The notes below the pieces were generated by a model. That model made no database searches and was not told the DNA's origin. It was given only the letters and a program-made list of their open reading frames with translations. Positions 16,534 through 24,863 of a DNA stretch of 64,000 nt are shown here, in pieces; the stretch's first letter is position 1; every line of letters begins with the position of its first letter. The stretch is from Bradyrhizobium sp. sBnM-33. GTDB lineage: Bacteria; Pseudomonadota; Alphaproteobacteria; Rhizobiales; Xanthobacteraceae. Where the stretch lies: assembly GCF_032917945.1 (NCBI RefSeq), contig NZ_CP136624.1, positions 8,913,001 through 8,977,000 of the forward strand, written 5' to 3'. Made by a program: the position numbers and the translations under genes.

Positions 16534-17316
16534 ATGCATGTCAAAGACAAGGTCTGCGTCGTCACGGGAGCCGCGAGCGGCATCGGCGAGGCGGTGGCGC
16601 GCGCCTATGCGGAAGCCGGCGCGCGTGGCGTCGTCGTCGCCGACCTCAAAACGTCGCGCGAGAAGCTTGCCAAGGTCGCGGGCGACATCGACGGGCTGCC
16701 GATCACGGCCGACGTCGGACTGGAGGAAGACATCAAGGCGCTGATCGCCGCGGCCGAAGGCAAATATGGCCCGGTCGACGTGTTCTTTTCCAACGCCGGG
16801 CTGTCGCGCAAGGGTCAGGAGACCGCCTCCGATGCCGACTGGGAGGTGAGCTGGCGCGTCCATGTCATGAGCCATGTGTTCGCGGCGCGCGCGCTGGTGC
16901 CGGGCATGCTCGCGCGCGGCTCCGGCTATCTCCTCAACACCGCGTCCGCGGCGGGCCTGCTGGCGTCGCTGAACTCGATGCCGTACGGCGTGACCAAGAA
17001 CGCCGCGGTGGCGCTCGCCGAGCACCTCGCCATTCAATATGGCGACCGCGGCATCCGCGTCTCCGTGCTCTGCCCGCAATCGGTGCAAACCGGCATGACG
17101 ACGCCGGGCCCGAGCGCCGCAAGGGTCGACGGCGTGTTGCAGCCGCCGGAAGTGGCGCGCATGGTGATCGAGGCGATGGCGGAAGAACGCTTTCTTATCC
17201 TGTCGCACCCGCAGGTCGCCGAATACATGCAGCGCAAGGCCTCCAACCGCGATCGCTGGCTCGCCGGCATGCGCCGGCTGCGCGACAAGATCTACGGCGC
17301 GCCAGCGTCAGCGTGA
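16534..17316 (+). CDS. Short-chain dehydrogenase/reductase (SDR)
   Basis: 260 residues. Cofactor motif VTGAASGIGEAVARAYAEAGA, NAG motif (FFSNAGLSRKG), and catalytic Ser, Tyr and Lys visible as LLNTASAAGLLASLNSMPYGVTKNAA (Y-x3-K). The ATG at 16534 has GGGAAGC upstream and lies 23 bp after the PanE-like gene, so they are co-transcribed. The stop overlaps that of the convergent racemase gene by 9 bp. Substrate unknown. Confidence 0.88.
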   Translation: MHVKDKVCVVTGAASGIGEAVARAYAEAGARGVVVADLKTSREKLAKVAGDIDGLPITADVGLEEDIKALIAAAEGKYGPVDVFFSNAGLSRKGQETASDADWEVSWRVHVMSHVFAARALVPGMLARGSGYLLNTASAAGLLASLNSMPYGVTKNAAVALAEHLAIQYGDRGIRVSVLCPQSVQTGMTTPGPSAARVDGVLQPPEVARMVIEAMAEERFLILSHPQVAEYMQRKASNRDRWLAGMRRLRDKIYGAPASA

Positions 17317-18042
17317 GGTTTTCGGCGCGAACGGCTCCAGCAACCCGGTGTAAGCTTTCAAGCCCGGCGAGGCGTAGGAACCGCGACGGGACGTCGTCAG
17401 CTTCAGGCCGGCCAGCGCTTCGGCCTGCTTCACCGCTGCCGCCACACCGTCGACAACCGGCACGCCGAATGTCCGCGACAGTTTTTGCGCGAGATCGGCC
17501 ATGCCTGCGCAACCGAGCACAATCGCCTCCACGCCCCTGTCGAGCGCGCGGGAAATCTCGGCCTCAAGCTTCGCTTCCGCGCCTGAGCCCGGCTTTTCAA
17601 GATCGAGCACCGCGACGTCGCAAGCGGTGACCTGCACCCGCTCCGCAAAGCCATAGCGGCGCACCAGTTCTTCGAGCGGCACGATCGAGCGCGGCAGCGT
17701 GGTGACGATCGCGATGCGTTTTGCGATTTGGCCGGCAGTTACCAGCGCCGCCTCGCAGATGCCGACCACCGGGAAAGGTGCGGCGGTTCGGGCCGCGTCG
17801 AGCCCGGTGTCGTCGAAACAGGCAATGATGCCAGCGTCAGCATCCGGCGCATTCATCAGCGCCTGGATCAGCCCGGGCACGGCGAACGCCTCGTCGTAGT
17901 AGCCTTCGATCGAGACCGGCCCCATCGATGACGTGACAGCGGATATTTCGGTGCCCGCCGCCGCGACCACACGCGCGGCAGCGCCGATCGTTTCGGTCAT
18001 CGAGGCAGTCGTGTTCGGATTGACGATCAGTATCTTTGTCAT
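17308..18042 (-). CDS. Asp/Glu/hydantoin racemase family protein
   Basis: 244 residues. MTKILIVNPNTTASMTETIG is the characteristic start. The two catalytic cysteines are seen in GIIACFDDTGLDAAR and EAIVLGCAGMADLAQKL. Family members include hydantoin racemase and maleate isomerase-like enzymes, so the reaction here is probably racemisation or isomerisation at an activated carbon. The gene is convergent with the SDR and overlaps it by 9 bp. The substrate cannot be told from sequence. Confidence 0.85.
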   Translation of the reverse strand: MTKILIVNPNTTASMTETIGAAARVVAAAGTEISAVTSSMGPVSIEGYYDEAFAVPGLIQALMNAPDADAGIIACFDDTGLDAARTAAPFPVVGICEAALVTAGQIAKRIAIVTTLPRSIVPLEELVRRYGFAERVQVTACDVAVLDLEKPGSGAEAKLEAEISRALDRGVEAIVLGCAGMADLAQKLSRTFGVPVVDGVAAAVKQAEALAGLKLTTSRRGSYASPGLKAYTGLLEPFAPKTSR

Positions 18043-18132
18043 GGATGCATCGTAGCCGGGATGGCGGGCGGCGCAACTCTATCATCCGTCGTCCCTGGAA
18101 CGCATCCGTTCGCAGGGACGACAGCGGAGAGC

Positions 18133-18816
18133 TTAGCCAACGATGCCGCCGACCCATGCCGCGAACGCGTCCAGCGCCTCGTCCATCACCGCGCGGTCAT
18201 TCCTCCCCGAACTCTTCAACACGTGAAAGGAATGATCGGCACCATCAAGTAAATGCAGCGTCGCGCGCAATCCCAGGCTTTTGACGACGGGCTCGAGCAG
18301 GCTCAATTCCGCCAGCGCGTCGCGCGTGCCCTGCAGGAACAGCATCGGGATTTCGACATCCGAAAGGTGCTTGGCGCGGTCGTTGGAGGGCTTTCCGGCC
18401 GGGTGCAACGGAAAGCCGAGAAAGGCGAGCCCGCGAATGCCAGGCAGCGGCGACGCGGCCTGCGCCTGCGAGCTCATCCGCCCGCCGAACGATCGGCCGC
18501 CCGCGATCAGCGGCAGCGAGGGAAAGCGCCGTCCGGCTTCCGCCACAGCCGCTCGCACCGTTGCGTGTGCGACCGCGGGCGGATCGGGCCGCTTACCGCC
18601 TTTCTCCATATAGGGAAACTGATAGCGCAGCGACGCAATGCCGCGCTCGGCAAGGCCTGTGGCAACCGTCTCCATCGACTTGTGTGTCATGCCCGCACCC
18701 GCCCCGTGCGCAAACACGTAACCCGCGCGCGCCTGCGGCGGCTGCACCAATAGGCCGGAAACCGCCTGATCGGAGCCGATCTCAACTCGAAAGCGTTCCG
18801 CCGCTTCTGCCGTCAT
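18133..18816 (-). CDS. Alpha/beta hydrolase, TEX30/KANL3 family
   Basis: 227 residues. A compact alpha/beta hydrolase with YVFAHGAGAGMTHKSME (oxyanion region), the nucleophile elbow GGRSFGGRMSSQA, the acidic residue in MLFLQGTRDALAEL and the histidine in LLDGADHSFHVL. The family is widespread, and its members are called dienelactone-hydrolase-like or KANL3/TEX30. Physiological substrate unknown. It stands alone, with 90 bp to the racemase gene and a 241 bp gap before the divergent cytochrome gene. Confidence 0.8.
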   Translation of the reverse strand: MTAEAAERFRVEIGSDQAVSGLLVQPPQARAGYVFAHGAGAGMTHKSMETVATGLAERGIASLRYQFPYMEKGGKRPDPPAVAHATVRAAVAEAGRRFPSLPLIAGGRSFGGRMSSQAQAASPLPGIRGLAFLGFPLHPAGKPSNDRAKHLSDVEIPMLFLQGTRDALAELSLLEPVVKSLGLRATLHLLDGADHSFHVLKSSGRNDRAVMDEALDAFAAWVGGIVG

Positions 18817-19057
18817 GTGATCTGTCCAACACTCTTCTGCATGATGGAGACTTTATACTGGAAAACGCCCGGCAAGATGACCGGCCGAGGACCGCATCCC
18901 GCGGCCACAAAGCATTTGGGTTTATGGACAGTCCTGGGGCGCCACTATAACGTGGCATCATATTCAATCGCACGCCGAGGGTGATTCGCCTTGCGGCGTT
19001 TTTTGATAACAGACGGATATTGCGCGCTTGCAGCGCGGGTTTTGGGAAGGGCAGGCC

Positions 19058-20905
19058 ATGCGGGGCAAAAGGATTGCAAAAATTGTGGTCGCGCTGGCGA
19101 TCGTCGGTATCGGCTACGCTACCTTCAAGGATGACATCGCCAAACTCTGGCAGGATTTTCACGTCAAGATCGTGGAGCATCCCACGCCGAAGAAAACCGT
19201 CTGGCTGGATCAGGGCATCGCCAAGGAAAAACTGAGCTGGTTCTATCATGCCGATCAGGGAACGCGGACCTTCGGCTTTCCCTACGAATGGTTCACGGCG
19301 CTGGAGCAGCCGACGATACCGTGGCTGTTGTTCACTGAGGTCGGCCTGTTCAGCGACCCCGCCTATCTCGATCGCTACGGCTTCATTGCCGATACCATCA
19401 TCCCCGGCAAGAAGGCGCTTCCGATCGGCTTCGCGCAAGGCGGTCCGATGCTGGACCCGACCGGCGCGCCGTGGAGGAATCCGCGCAACAAGCAGGACAT
19501 GACCGGCGTCGGCCTGACCTGCGCGGCCTGCCACACCGGCAGCTTCACCTACAAGGACACTGCTGTCGTCATCGACGGCGGACCGGCGCTCACCAATCTC
19601 TTCGCGATGAAGCAGGGTATGGGCATCTCGCTTCTGCTGACGCGGATCTGGCCTGGCCGATTCAGCCGCTTCGCCGAGCGCATCCTTGGTCCGGACTCCA
19701 CCGTCGACGACCGCGAGACGCTGAAGAACCAGCTCGACCAGGTCCTTGCCCAATACAAGCAAGTCAAAAATCTGGAAGAGCGCGTCGCCTCGCAGAGCAT
19801 CGTGGAAGGATACGGGCGGCTCGATGCGCTGAACCGGATCGGCAACCAGGTGTTTTCGATCGGCCTGAAGAAGCCGGAAAATTATGCCGGCTCCTCCGCG
19901 CCGGTGCATTTTCCCAGGATCTGGAACACGCCGTGGTTCGACTGGGTGCAGTACAACGGCTCCATCATGCAGCCGATGGTGCGCAACGCCGGCGAGGCGC
20001 TTGGCGTATCGGCGGAGCTCAACCTGACCGAACCGTCAAAGGGTCTGTACAAATCGAGCGTCGACCTGAAGTCGCTCGACGAAATAGAGCAGATGATCAA
20101 GGGCAAGAAGCCACCGAACGCGAAGGACGGATTCTCAGGCCTGAAATCTCCTAAATGGCCGGGCGACATCCTACCGCCAATCGACCAGAAGCTGGCCGAC
20201 AAAGGCGCCGAACTCTACAAGACCCATTGCCAGGAGTGCCACCGGCCGCCGGTGACGAGCGAGGCGTTCTACGATTTCAACAACAAGGACTGGTGGACCA
20301 GGAACGAGGCTGGCGAGGCGATCCTCAAGGTCGAGAACGTTCCGATCTCGCATATCGGGACCGATCCGGCGCAGGCGGCAGACATGATGGCGCGCACGGT
20401 CGCGGTTCCCGAGCATCTCGGCCTCAAGAGCAACAGCTTTGCGTTCGCGCTGGGCGAACTGGTCGAGAAGACCGTCAACACCATCTTCGACCAGCAGAAG
20501 CCGCCGGCCAGCGCCGCGGAGCGCAAGCGAATGGATGGCTATATGCCGAACGAATTGCGGGGCGAGCTGGCCTACAAGGTTCGCCCGCTGAACGGCGTAT
20601 GGGCGACACCGCCCTATCTGCACAACGGCTCGGTGCCGACCATCGACGATCTCTTGGGCGATCCAGAAAAGCGGCCGAAGAAATTCTATCTCGGCAGCCG
20701 CGAATATGATCCCGTGAAGCTCGGCTACAAGACCGATCCGATCACTGGCGGTTTCGAATTCGACACCTCGATTCGCGGCAACTCGAATAGGGGCCACGAA
20801 TTCCGGAAGGACTACGACAAGAACAAGGAAATCAAGGGCGTCATTGGGCCGGAGCTATCGGCGGACGATCGAAAGGCGCTGATCGAATACCTCAAGACGC
20901 TCTGA
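19058..20905 (+). CDS. Di-heme cytochrome c peroxidase-like protein, membrane-anchored
   Basis: About 615 residues. An N-terminal hydrophobic anchor (IAKIVVALAIVGIGYATF) sends the protein to the periplasm. Two heme-binding motifs are visible: CAACH at residues 155-159 and CQECH at 391-395. The ATG at 19058 is preferred over 19028 because GGGAAGGGC lies just before it. The length exceeds classic bacterial cytochrome c peroxidases (about 330 residues) but matches the longer di-heme proteins found in many Proteobacteria. Peroxidase activity is inferred from the family. It is monocistronic. Confidence 0.8.
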   Translation: MRGKRIAKIVVALAIVGIGYATFKDDIAKLWQDFHVKIVEHPTPKKTVWLDQGIAKEKLSWFYHADQGTRTFGFPYEWFTALEQPTIPWLLFTEVGLFSDPAYLDRYGFIADTIIPGKKALPIGFAQGGPMLDPTGAPWRNPRNKQDMTGVGLTCAACHTGSFTYKDTAVVIDGGPALTNLFAMKQGMGISLLLTRIWPGRFSRFAERILGPDSTVDDRETLKNQLDQVLAQYKQVKNLEERVASQSIVEGYGRLDALNRIGNQVFSIGLKKPENYAGSSAPVHFPRIWNTPWFDWVQYNGSIMQPMVRNAGEALGVSAELNLTEPSKGLYKSSVDLKSLDEIEQMIKGKKPPNAKDGFSGLKSPKWPGDILPPIDQKLADKGAELYKTHCQECHRPPVTSEAFYDFNNKDWWTRNEAGEAILKVENVPISHIGTDPAQAADMMARTVAVPEHLGLKSNSFAFALGELVEKTVNTIFDQQKPPASAAERKRMDGYMPNELRGELAYKVRPLNGVWATPPYLHNGSVPTIDDLLGDPEKRPKKFYLGSREYDPVKLGYKTDPITGGFEFDTSIRGNSNRGHEFRKDYDKNKEIKGVIGPELSADDRKALIEYLKTL

Positions 20906-21005
20906 GTCGTTGAGCCCAGTCATTCGAACGCCGTCGCGGCCGGGCTTCGCCCGGGCTGTTGTCATCTGCGCCGGCCTCGCAACGGCCGGAGTCGAGGGGC
21001 TGGCC

Positions 21006-21248
21006 TTAACGGCTGGCCACCAGCCGCAAATGCGGCTTAATTGTTTCCTCAAGCTCGGCCTTGAGCTGGTGCACGCGCGGATCACCTGAGCGCGCTGCGC
21101 ATAGCGAATATTGGTTGACTGAGCACGCCAGTGCACGCCGCTCGTCGGCGGTCCGCGTCACTTCCGGGCTGGACAGTTTCAGCACCATCCCGCCGAGCTG
21201 CACCAGCATTTCGTCGAGCGCCCGATCCATTCCGGCAATTTGATCCAT
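21006..21248 (-). CDS. Small hypothetical protein
   Basis: 80 residues, mostly helical and charged (MDQIAGMDRALDEMLVQLGGM and SSPEVTRTADERRALACSVNQYSLCAARSGDPRVHQLKAELE). A GAGCGG-type element precedes the ATG. There is no signal peptide or membrane helix. I do not recognise a family. It is convergent with the cytochrome gene and divergent from the esterase. Coding bias and a plausible start support it, but only moderately. Confidence 0.5.
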   Translation of the reverse strand: MDQIAGMDRALDEMLVQLGGMVLKLSSPEVTRTADERRALACSVNQYSLCAARSGDPRVHQLKAELEETIKPHLRLVASR

Positions 21249-21488
21249 CGCACCGCTCCCTCTGGAAGGAGTAATGATCGGCGCGCCCGGCCGTTCCCCG
21301 CGCGCGCTCGGTTAGGGATAACCAGAAGTAAACGGACCGCATTCTATCGACGCCGGCCGCAAATCGGCTTGAAGGAATCATTATCAATTGAAGAAAGCGG
21401 GCCCGGTCTGCCCTGGAAAACGGCGCGATTGCGGCGGCCGCGCCCGTTACCTATGCTGCCGTCCCGTTCCGCACGAGGTGGCCGTCGC

Positions 21489-22451
21489 ATGATTCCGCCG
21501 CTTGATCCCGTCGTCGCCCAGATCATTCCGCTGTTGCCGCTGCGCGATCCCGCAACGATGACGCCGCAGAGCGCCCGCGATGCGCTCCGCGCGCTGGCGG
21601 CCTCGCGCGCGGCCGTTCCGCCGCCTCCGGTGATGAGCACGGAAGACGTCAAGGTGAAGGGCGCGGCCGGCTTCCTTGCCGCGCGGGTCTACCGGAACTG
21701 GAACGAAAAATCGCCGACGATCGTGTTCTTTCACGGCGGCGGCTGGGTTGCAGGCGATCTCGAAACCCATGACCGGCAGGCGCGCTGGCTCGCGATCGAC
21801 ACAGGCGCCGTCATCATCTCGGTCGATTACCGCCGCCCGCCCGAGGTGCGTTTTCCCGGCGCCTTCGAGGATGCCTTCACGGCCACACAGGACGTCATCG
21901 CCCGCATCGCCGAATTCGGCGGCGATGCCGCGCGCGTCGGCGTCGCCGGCGACAGCGCTGGCGGCAATCTGGCGGCCACCACCGCGATCGCCTGCCGCGA
22001 CGCCGGCATCAGATTGGCCGCGCAATTACTGGTCTATCCCGTCACCGACGTTGCCGGAAGTTTCGCGGACGCGACGGAAAACGCCCGCTTCCCCTCGCGC
22101 AGCGAGAACGCAGAAGGCTATTTCCTCACCCGCGCCACCATGGAATGGTTTTGCGGCCATTACCTCGAAGACAAAACACACGGCACCGACTGGCGCGTCT
22201 CGCCGCTCCGCGCCAAGAATCTTGCAGGCGTGGCGCCGGCGATCGTCTGCACCGCATGGTTCGATCCCTTGCGCGACGAAGGCAAGGCCTATGCTGAGGC
22301 GCTCAAGGCTGCCGGCGTGCCGACCCGCTATTACGACGGCCTTGGCCTGATCCACGGCTATTTCGGCCTCGGCGAGGCCTCGGAAACCGCCAGGCGCGAA
22401 GCGCAGCGGGCGCGGGCCGATTTCAAGGCGTTGCTCGAAAAGGGCGTGTAG
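21489..22451 (+). CDS. Alpha/beta hydrolase, hormone-sensitive-lipase-like esterase
   Basis: 320 residues from the ATG at 21489 (MIPPLDPVVAQII). The HSL-family motif HGGGW is near residue 82, and the nucleophile elbow GDSAGGN puts the active serine at about residue 156. The acid and His positions are in AWFDPLRDEGKAYAEAL and GLIHGYFGL. It should hydrolyse short-chain esters. Longer in-frame upstream starts exist but encode low-quality Arg-rich sequence. Convergent with the downstream MarR gene. Confidence 0.85.
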   Translation: MIPPLDPVVAQIIPLLPLRDPATMTPQSARDALRALAASRAAVPPPPVMSTEDVKVKGAAGFLAARVYRNWNEKSPTIVFFHGGGWVAGDLETHDRQARWLAIDTGAVIISVDYRRPPEVRFPGAFEDAFTATQDVIARIAEFGGDAARVGVAGDSAGGNLAATTAIACRDAGIRLAAQLLVYPVTDVAGSFADATENARFPSRSENAEGYFLTRATMEWFCGHYLEDKTHGTDWRVSPLRAKNLAGVAPAIVCTAWFDPLRDEGKAYAEALKAAGVPTRYYDGLGLIHGYFGLGEASETARREAQRARADFKALLEKGV

Positions 22452-22474
22452 AAGGTCACTGAAGCGAGCGCTAT

Positions 22475-22945
22475 TCACGCTTGCAGTTCATCGTCGCCAT
22501 CCAGTTTCTGTCGCAGCGCCGCGATGACGCGGTGGGCAGCTTCTATCTGGTTGACTGAAAGGCCCTCCGACAGACCGTCGACCCAAGGTTTCTGCAGGCG
22601 CATGGCCGCATCGTAAGTCTGCCTCCCCTTATCCGTCAGGACAACGAGTTGCGCCCGCCGGTGATGCGGGTTGGTCTCGAACGCAACGAGCCCATCCCGC
22701 TGCAGGTCGTTGACGATCCGTTGCACGTTCTGGCGAGCGGCGCCGAGGTCGCGTGCGAGCCACGCTACCGGCTGCGGCCGTTCGGCGGCAACGATCGCGC
22801 CGAGGATCTGCCAGCGGGCACTTGTCAGCCCGAGCCGCGCCACCAGCCGGTCCCCCGCCGTCAATAGCAGGCCGTTGAGCCTGAACAGGTCAAGGATGAA
22901 CTCGGTCAAGGCATCGCCGGCCGGGGTTCGTTTGGTCGCGCGCAT
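22475..22945 (-). CDS. MarR-family transcriptional regulator
   Basis: 156 residues. The winged helix reads VAWLARDLGAARQNVQRIVNDLQRDGLVAFETNPHHRRAQLVVLT. It is divergent from a small monooxygenase gene. The gap holds a perfect 9+2+9 palindrome (22964-22983), which probably is its operator and lets it repress both itself and the divergent gene. Ligand unknown. Confidence 0.88.
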   Translation of the reverse strand: MRATKRTPAGDALTEFILDLFRLNGLLLTAGDRLVARLGLTSARWQILGAIVAAERPQPVAWLARDLGAARQNVQRIVNDLQRDGLVAFETNPHHRRAQLVVLTDKGRQTYDAAMRLQKPWVDGLSEGLSVNQIEAAHRVIAALRQKLDGDDELQA

Positions 22946-22963
22946 TCGTCACCATAAAACTAT

Positions 22964-22983
22964 ATTGACATTACAATGTCAAT
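22964..22983. promoter_or_regulatory. Palindromic operator between MarR and the ABM-monooxygenase gene
   Basis: ATTGACATTACAATGTCAAT has 9-base arms that are exact reverse complements around a 2-base centre. A TTGACA hexamer occurs on both strands, so the palindrome can supply the -35 box in both directions. Repressor binding would shut both promoters. Confidence 0.75.
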
Positions 22984-23000
22984 CATATATGTCTCTATCG

Positions 23001-23013
23001 TACCAAGTTGGTA
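23001..23013. promoter_or_regulatory. Second inverted repeat in the MarR/ABM gap
   Basis: TACCAAGTTGGTA, a perfect 6+1+6 palindrome 17 bp after the first one and 30 bp before the ATG at 23043. It may be a second regulator site or sit in the 5' leader. Confidence 0.4.
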
Positions 23014-23042
23014 ACATATATCCATATCGAACAGGAGCCGCC

Positions 23043-23411
23043 ATGTCCCTCATGCGCCCGCTTGATCCCGCTTTTCCGATCGATCGCCAGATCGCAATCG
23101 AAGCCACCTCGGTCGTGCTGGTCAACGTCTTCACGCTCGACAAGACCGACGAGCAGGCCTTCCTGAAAGTCTGGCAGGACGACGCCGCATTCATGAAGCG
23201 GCAGCCCGGATTTATCTCGACCCAGCTTCACCGCGCGATCGGTGAAAGTCCAACCTATCTGAACTGCGCGGTCTGGGAATCCACCGCCGACTTCCGGGCC
23301 GCGTTCACGCATCCGGAGTTCAGGGCAAAACTCTCCGCCTATCCGCCCTCGGCCGTCGCTTCCCCGCACCTGTTCCAGAAGGTCGCGGTGCCAGGCATCT
23401 GCGTTGCATAG
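23043..23411 (+). CDS. Antibiotic-biosynthesis-monooxygenase (ABM) domain protein
   Basis: 122 residues. It has a single ferredoxin-like ABM domain (VVLVNVFTLDKTDEQAFLKVWQDDAAFMKRQPGFISTQLHR and YLNCAVWESTADFRAAFTHPEF). Such small cofactor-free proteins act as quinol or polyketide monooxygenases or as sensors. GGAGCC precedes the ATG. It is divergent from a MarR gene, with the palindromic operator in between, and is followed 21 bp later by a membrane-protein gene. Confidence 0.85.
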   Translation: MSLMRPLDPAFPIDRQIAIEATSVVLVNVFTLDKTDEQAFLKVWQDDAAFMKRQPGFISTQLHRAIGESPTYLNCAVWESTADFRAAFTHPEFRAKLSAYPPSAVASPHLFQKVAVPGICVA

Positions 23412-23432
23412 CCTGAGCGAGCCAAAAGAAGC

Positions 23433-23885
23433 ATGAAAGCCATGGTCAAGATCGTTCATCCAGTGGCCGGCGCGGCCGCGATCGTTACGATTGCAAGTTT
23501 CTGGCTCTCGACCGCGCTCAGCGAAATGTTCGCGTCCCCGGCGACCATTGCCGCCGTCAAGATGGCGATACCGTGGGGCTTTCTGTTGCTGATCCCGGCG
23601 CTGATGGCGGCGGGAGGCTCGGGCTTCGTCTTGGCGGGCAAGCGCCGCGGCGGAGCGATCGGTGCAAAGATCAGGCGCATGCCGCTGATAGCGGCCAACG
23701 GCATTTTGATCCTGATACCCTCCGCGCTGTACCTCGCGAAGGCAAGGGCCGGCGAATTCGATAGCGGCTTCTATGCGGTACAGGCGCTCGAACTCGCTGC
23801 GGGGGCGGCGAACATCACGCTGCTCGGCCTCAGAATGCGCGACGGCCTCAAGATGAAGGGCTGGTTCCGATATCGGCCAGCGTGA
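23433..23885 (+). CDS. Four-helix integral membrane protein
   Basis: 150 residues with four predicted hydrophobic helices (AGAAAIVTIASFWLSTALS; MAIPWGFLLLIPALMAAGG; LIAANGILILIPSALYLA; YAVQALELAAGAANITLLGL). It starts 21 bp after the ABM gene, so it is probably in the same MarR-controlled operon. I do not recognise a specific function. Confidence 0.75.
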   Translation: MKAMVKIVHPVAGAAAIVTIASFWLSTALSEMFASPATIAAVKMAIPWGFLLLIPALMAAGGSGFVLAGKRRGGAIGAKIRRMPLIAANGILILIPSALYLAKARAGEFDSGFYAVQALELAAGAANITLLGLRMRDGLKMKGWFRYRPA

Positions 23886-23889
23886 TCAG

Positions 23890-24260
23890 TCACGCCGTTT
23901 CGATCGTCACTTGACCGGCGAGGCGCGCGACGTCGTCCGGCCGGCATAATTCCGTGCCGGGATGGAGCAGGGCCGCGGCGCCGGCAGCGACCGCGAGGCG
24001 AAAAGAGTCTGCGCGGAATCATCTGAAGCGAGCCGCCAGACCAAGGCCGCCAGAAAGCTGTCGCCGGCTGCAAGCGCGCTCCGCGGCGTGATCGGGATCG
24101 GCGGCGCCCGCAGACTTCGTCGCGCGTCGACGTTGATTCCGCCGCCGCCGGGATCGCGACGCTGCGACTTGCCGCGCAGTTTTGCTACCGGCATGATCTT
24201 GTCGACCGCGGTCGAGAGATCGACCGCCGGATTTAGAGTGATGGTGACAATGTCCGTCAT
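23890..24260 (-). pseudogene. Decayed 1-phosphofructokinase/PfkB gene with internal deletion and frameshift
   Basis: The start MTDIVTITLNPAVDLSTAVD and GGGGINV are the N-terminus of PfkB/FruK sugar kinases. The sequence then jumps straight to the C-terminal ATP-site region (PPIPITPRSALAAGDSFLAALVWRLA), so about 200 middle residues are gone. The usual GAGD catalytic motif is AAGD. After the LF codons at about 23997-24002 the frame must shift by one base to continue as RLAVAAGAAALLHPGTELC, ending at a TGA at 23890-23892. An intact kinase would be near 310 residues. It cannot be active. Confidence 0.85.
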
Positions 24261-24305
24261 GCGCCGGTTCGCCCCGCGGACGGCTGCGTTGTGGACTTGG
24301 CGTGC

Positions 24306-24382
24306 TGGCGATCCCGGGAAGACTCGAACTTCCGACCTACGGTTTAGGAAACCGTCGCTCTATCCGGCTGAGCTACGGGACC
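24306..24382 (-). tRNA. tRNA-Arg (anticodon CCT)
   Basis: Read on the minus strand it starts GGTCCCGTAGCTCAGCCGG and ends CGGGATCGCCA. The acceptor stem pairs GGTCCCG with CGGGATC (one G-T). The anticodon arm is ACGGT-TTCCTAA-ACCGT, giving anticodon CCT for the rare AGG codon, and the T arm has GTTCGAGTC. CCA is encoded. 77 bases in all. Confidence 0.95.
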
Positions 24383-24579
24383 GCGGACCCGCATGGCAAG
24401 GCAGGTGCTTGGGAGGGTTCATAGCAAAGCAGACGTGGCATCGCCAGCCCCTCCGGGCCGACCCTTTGGGCCCGCCAAGGGATCCCGCGCCGATCGAAAA
24501 CCAAAAAGGAGCCGTCCACCGACGGCTCCAGTTGCGGCTTTTCTGCCCCGTGTACCGCCGTTACCTTGTTTGCGGCCAT
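24373..24579 (-). CDS. Possible small protein, or transcript ended by an internal hairpin
   Basis: 68 codons starting MAANKVTAVHGAEKPQLEPS, with GAAGGGG just before the ATG. It overlaps the tRNA by 10 bp and contains a perfect terminator-like hairpin at 24503-24529. It may instead be a short non-coding transcript. No family is recognised. The rest of the 24383-24863 gap holds nothing else clear apart from a promoter near 24804. Confidence 0.25.
   Translation of the reverse strand: MAANKVTAVHGAEKPQLEPSVDGSFLVFDRRGIPWRAQRVGPEGLAMPRLLCYEPSQAPALPCGSAVP
24503..24529 (-). terminator. Hairpin with U-run on the minus strand
   Basis: On the minus strand, GGAGCCGTC-GGTG-GACGGCTCC is followed by TTTTT. 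The 9 bp stem is perfect. No confident gene ends just before it, so it could end a small RNA or lie inside the short ORF 24373-24579. Confidence 0.5.
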
Positions 24580-24803
24580 ACCCCTTCAACATACGGCTGA
24601 TTCGACCTGTCGCACGTGGTCGGGGAGCGACACAGTCAAAGAAACCCGACCTCCACGCTGGAGTTTAGCGAGTTCGGACAGAGATCAGGGGACACGAGAG
24701 CGCTCACGCCGGGAACGGGGTTAGCGTTACTGCAGCACAAGCGGCCCCGTCTGTGGCCTGCGCCGCATCCTCAAGTCATTCCGAAACTTCCCCCGAATGC
24801 CGT

Positions 24804-24828
24804 GGAACGTTCGCGCATGCGTTCTGTT
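24804..24828 (+). promoter_or_regulatory. Possible EcfG (general stress sigma) promoter of the PRC-barrel gene
   Basis: GGAAC at 24804-24808, 16 bp, then TGTT at 24825-24828. Alphaproteobacterial EcfG promoters read GGAAC-N16/17-nGTT. The start codon at 24864 lies about 30 bp after the expected transcription start. Confidence 0.4.
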
Positions 24829-24863
24829 CTAGGGAAACACGTCCACTTTCCGAGGAGGACCAA

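Noticed and set aside
18782..19909. 375-codon minus-strand frame over the di-heme cytochrome
   Set aside because: The plus strand has two CxxCH motifs and a good start; this is a shadow.
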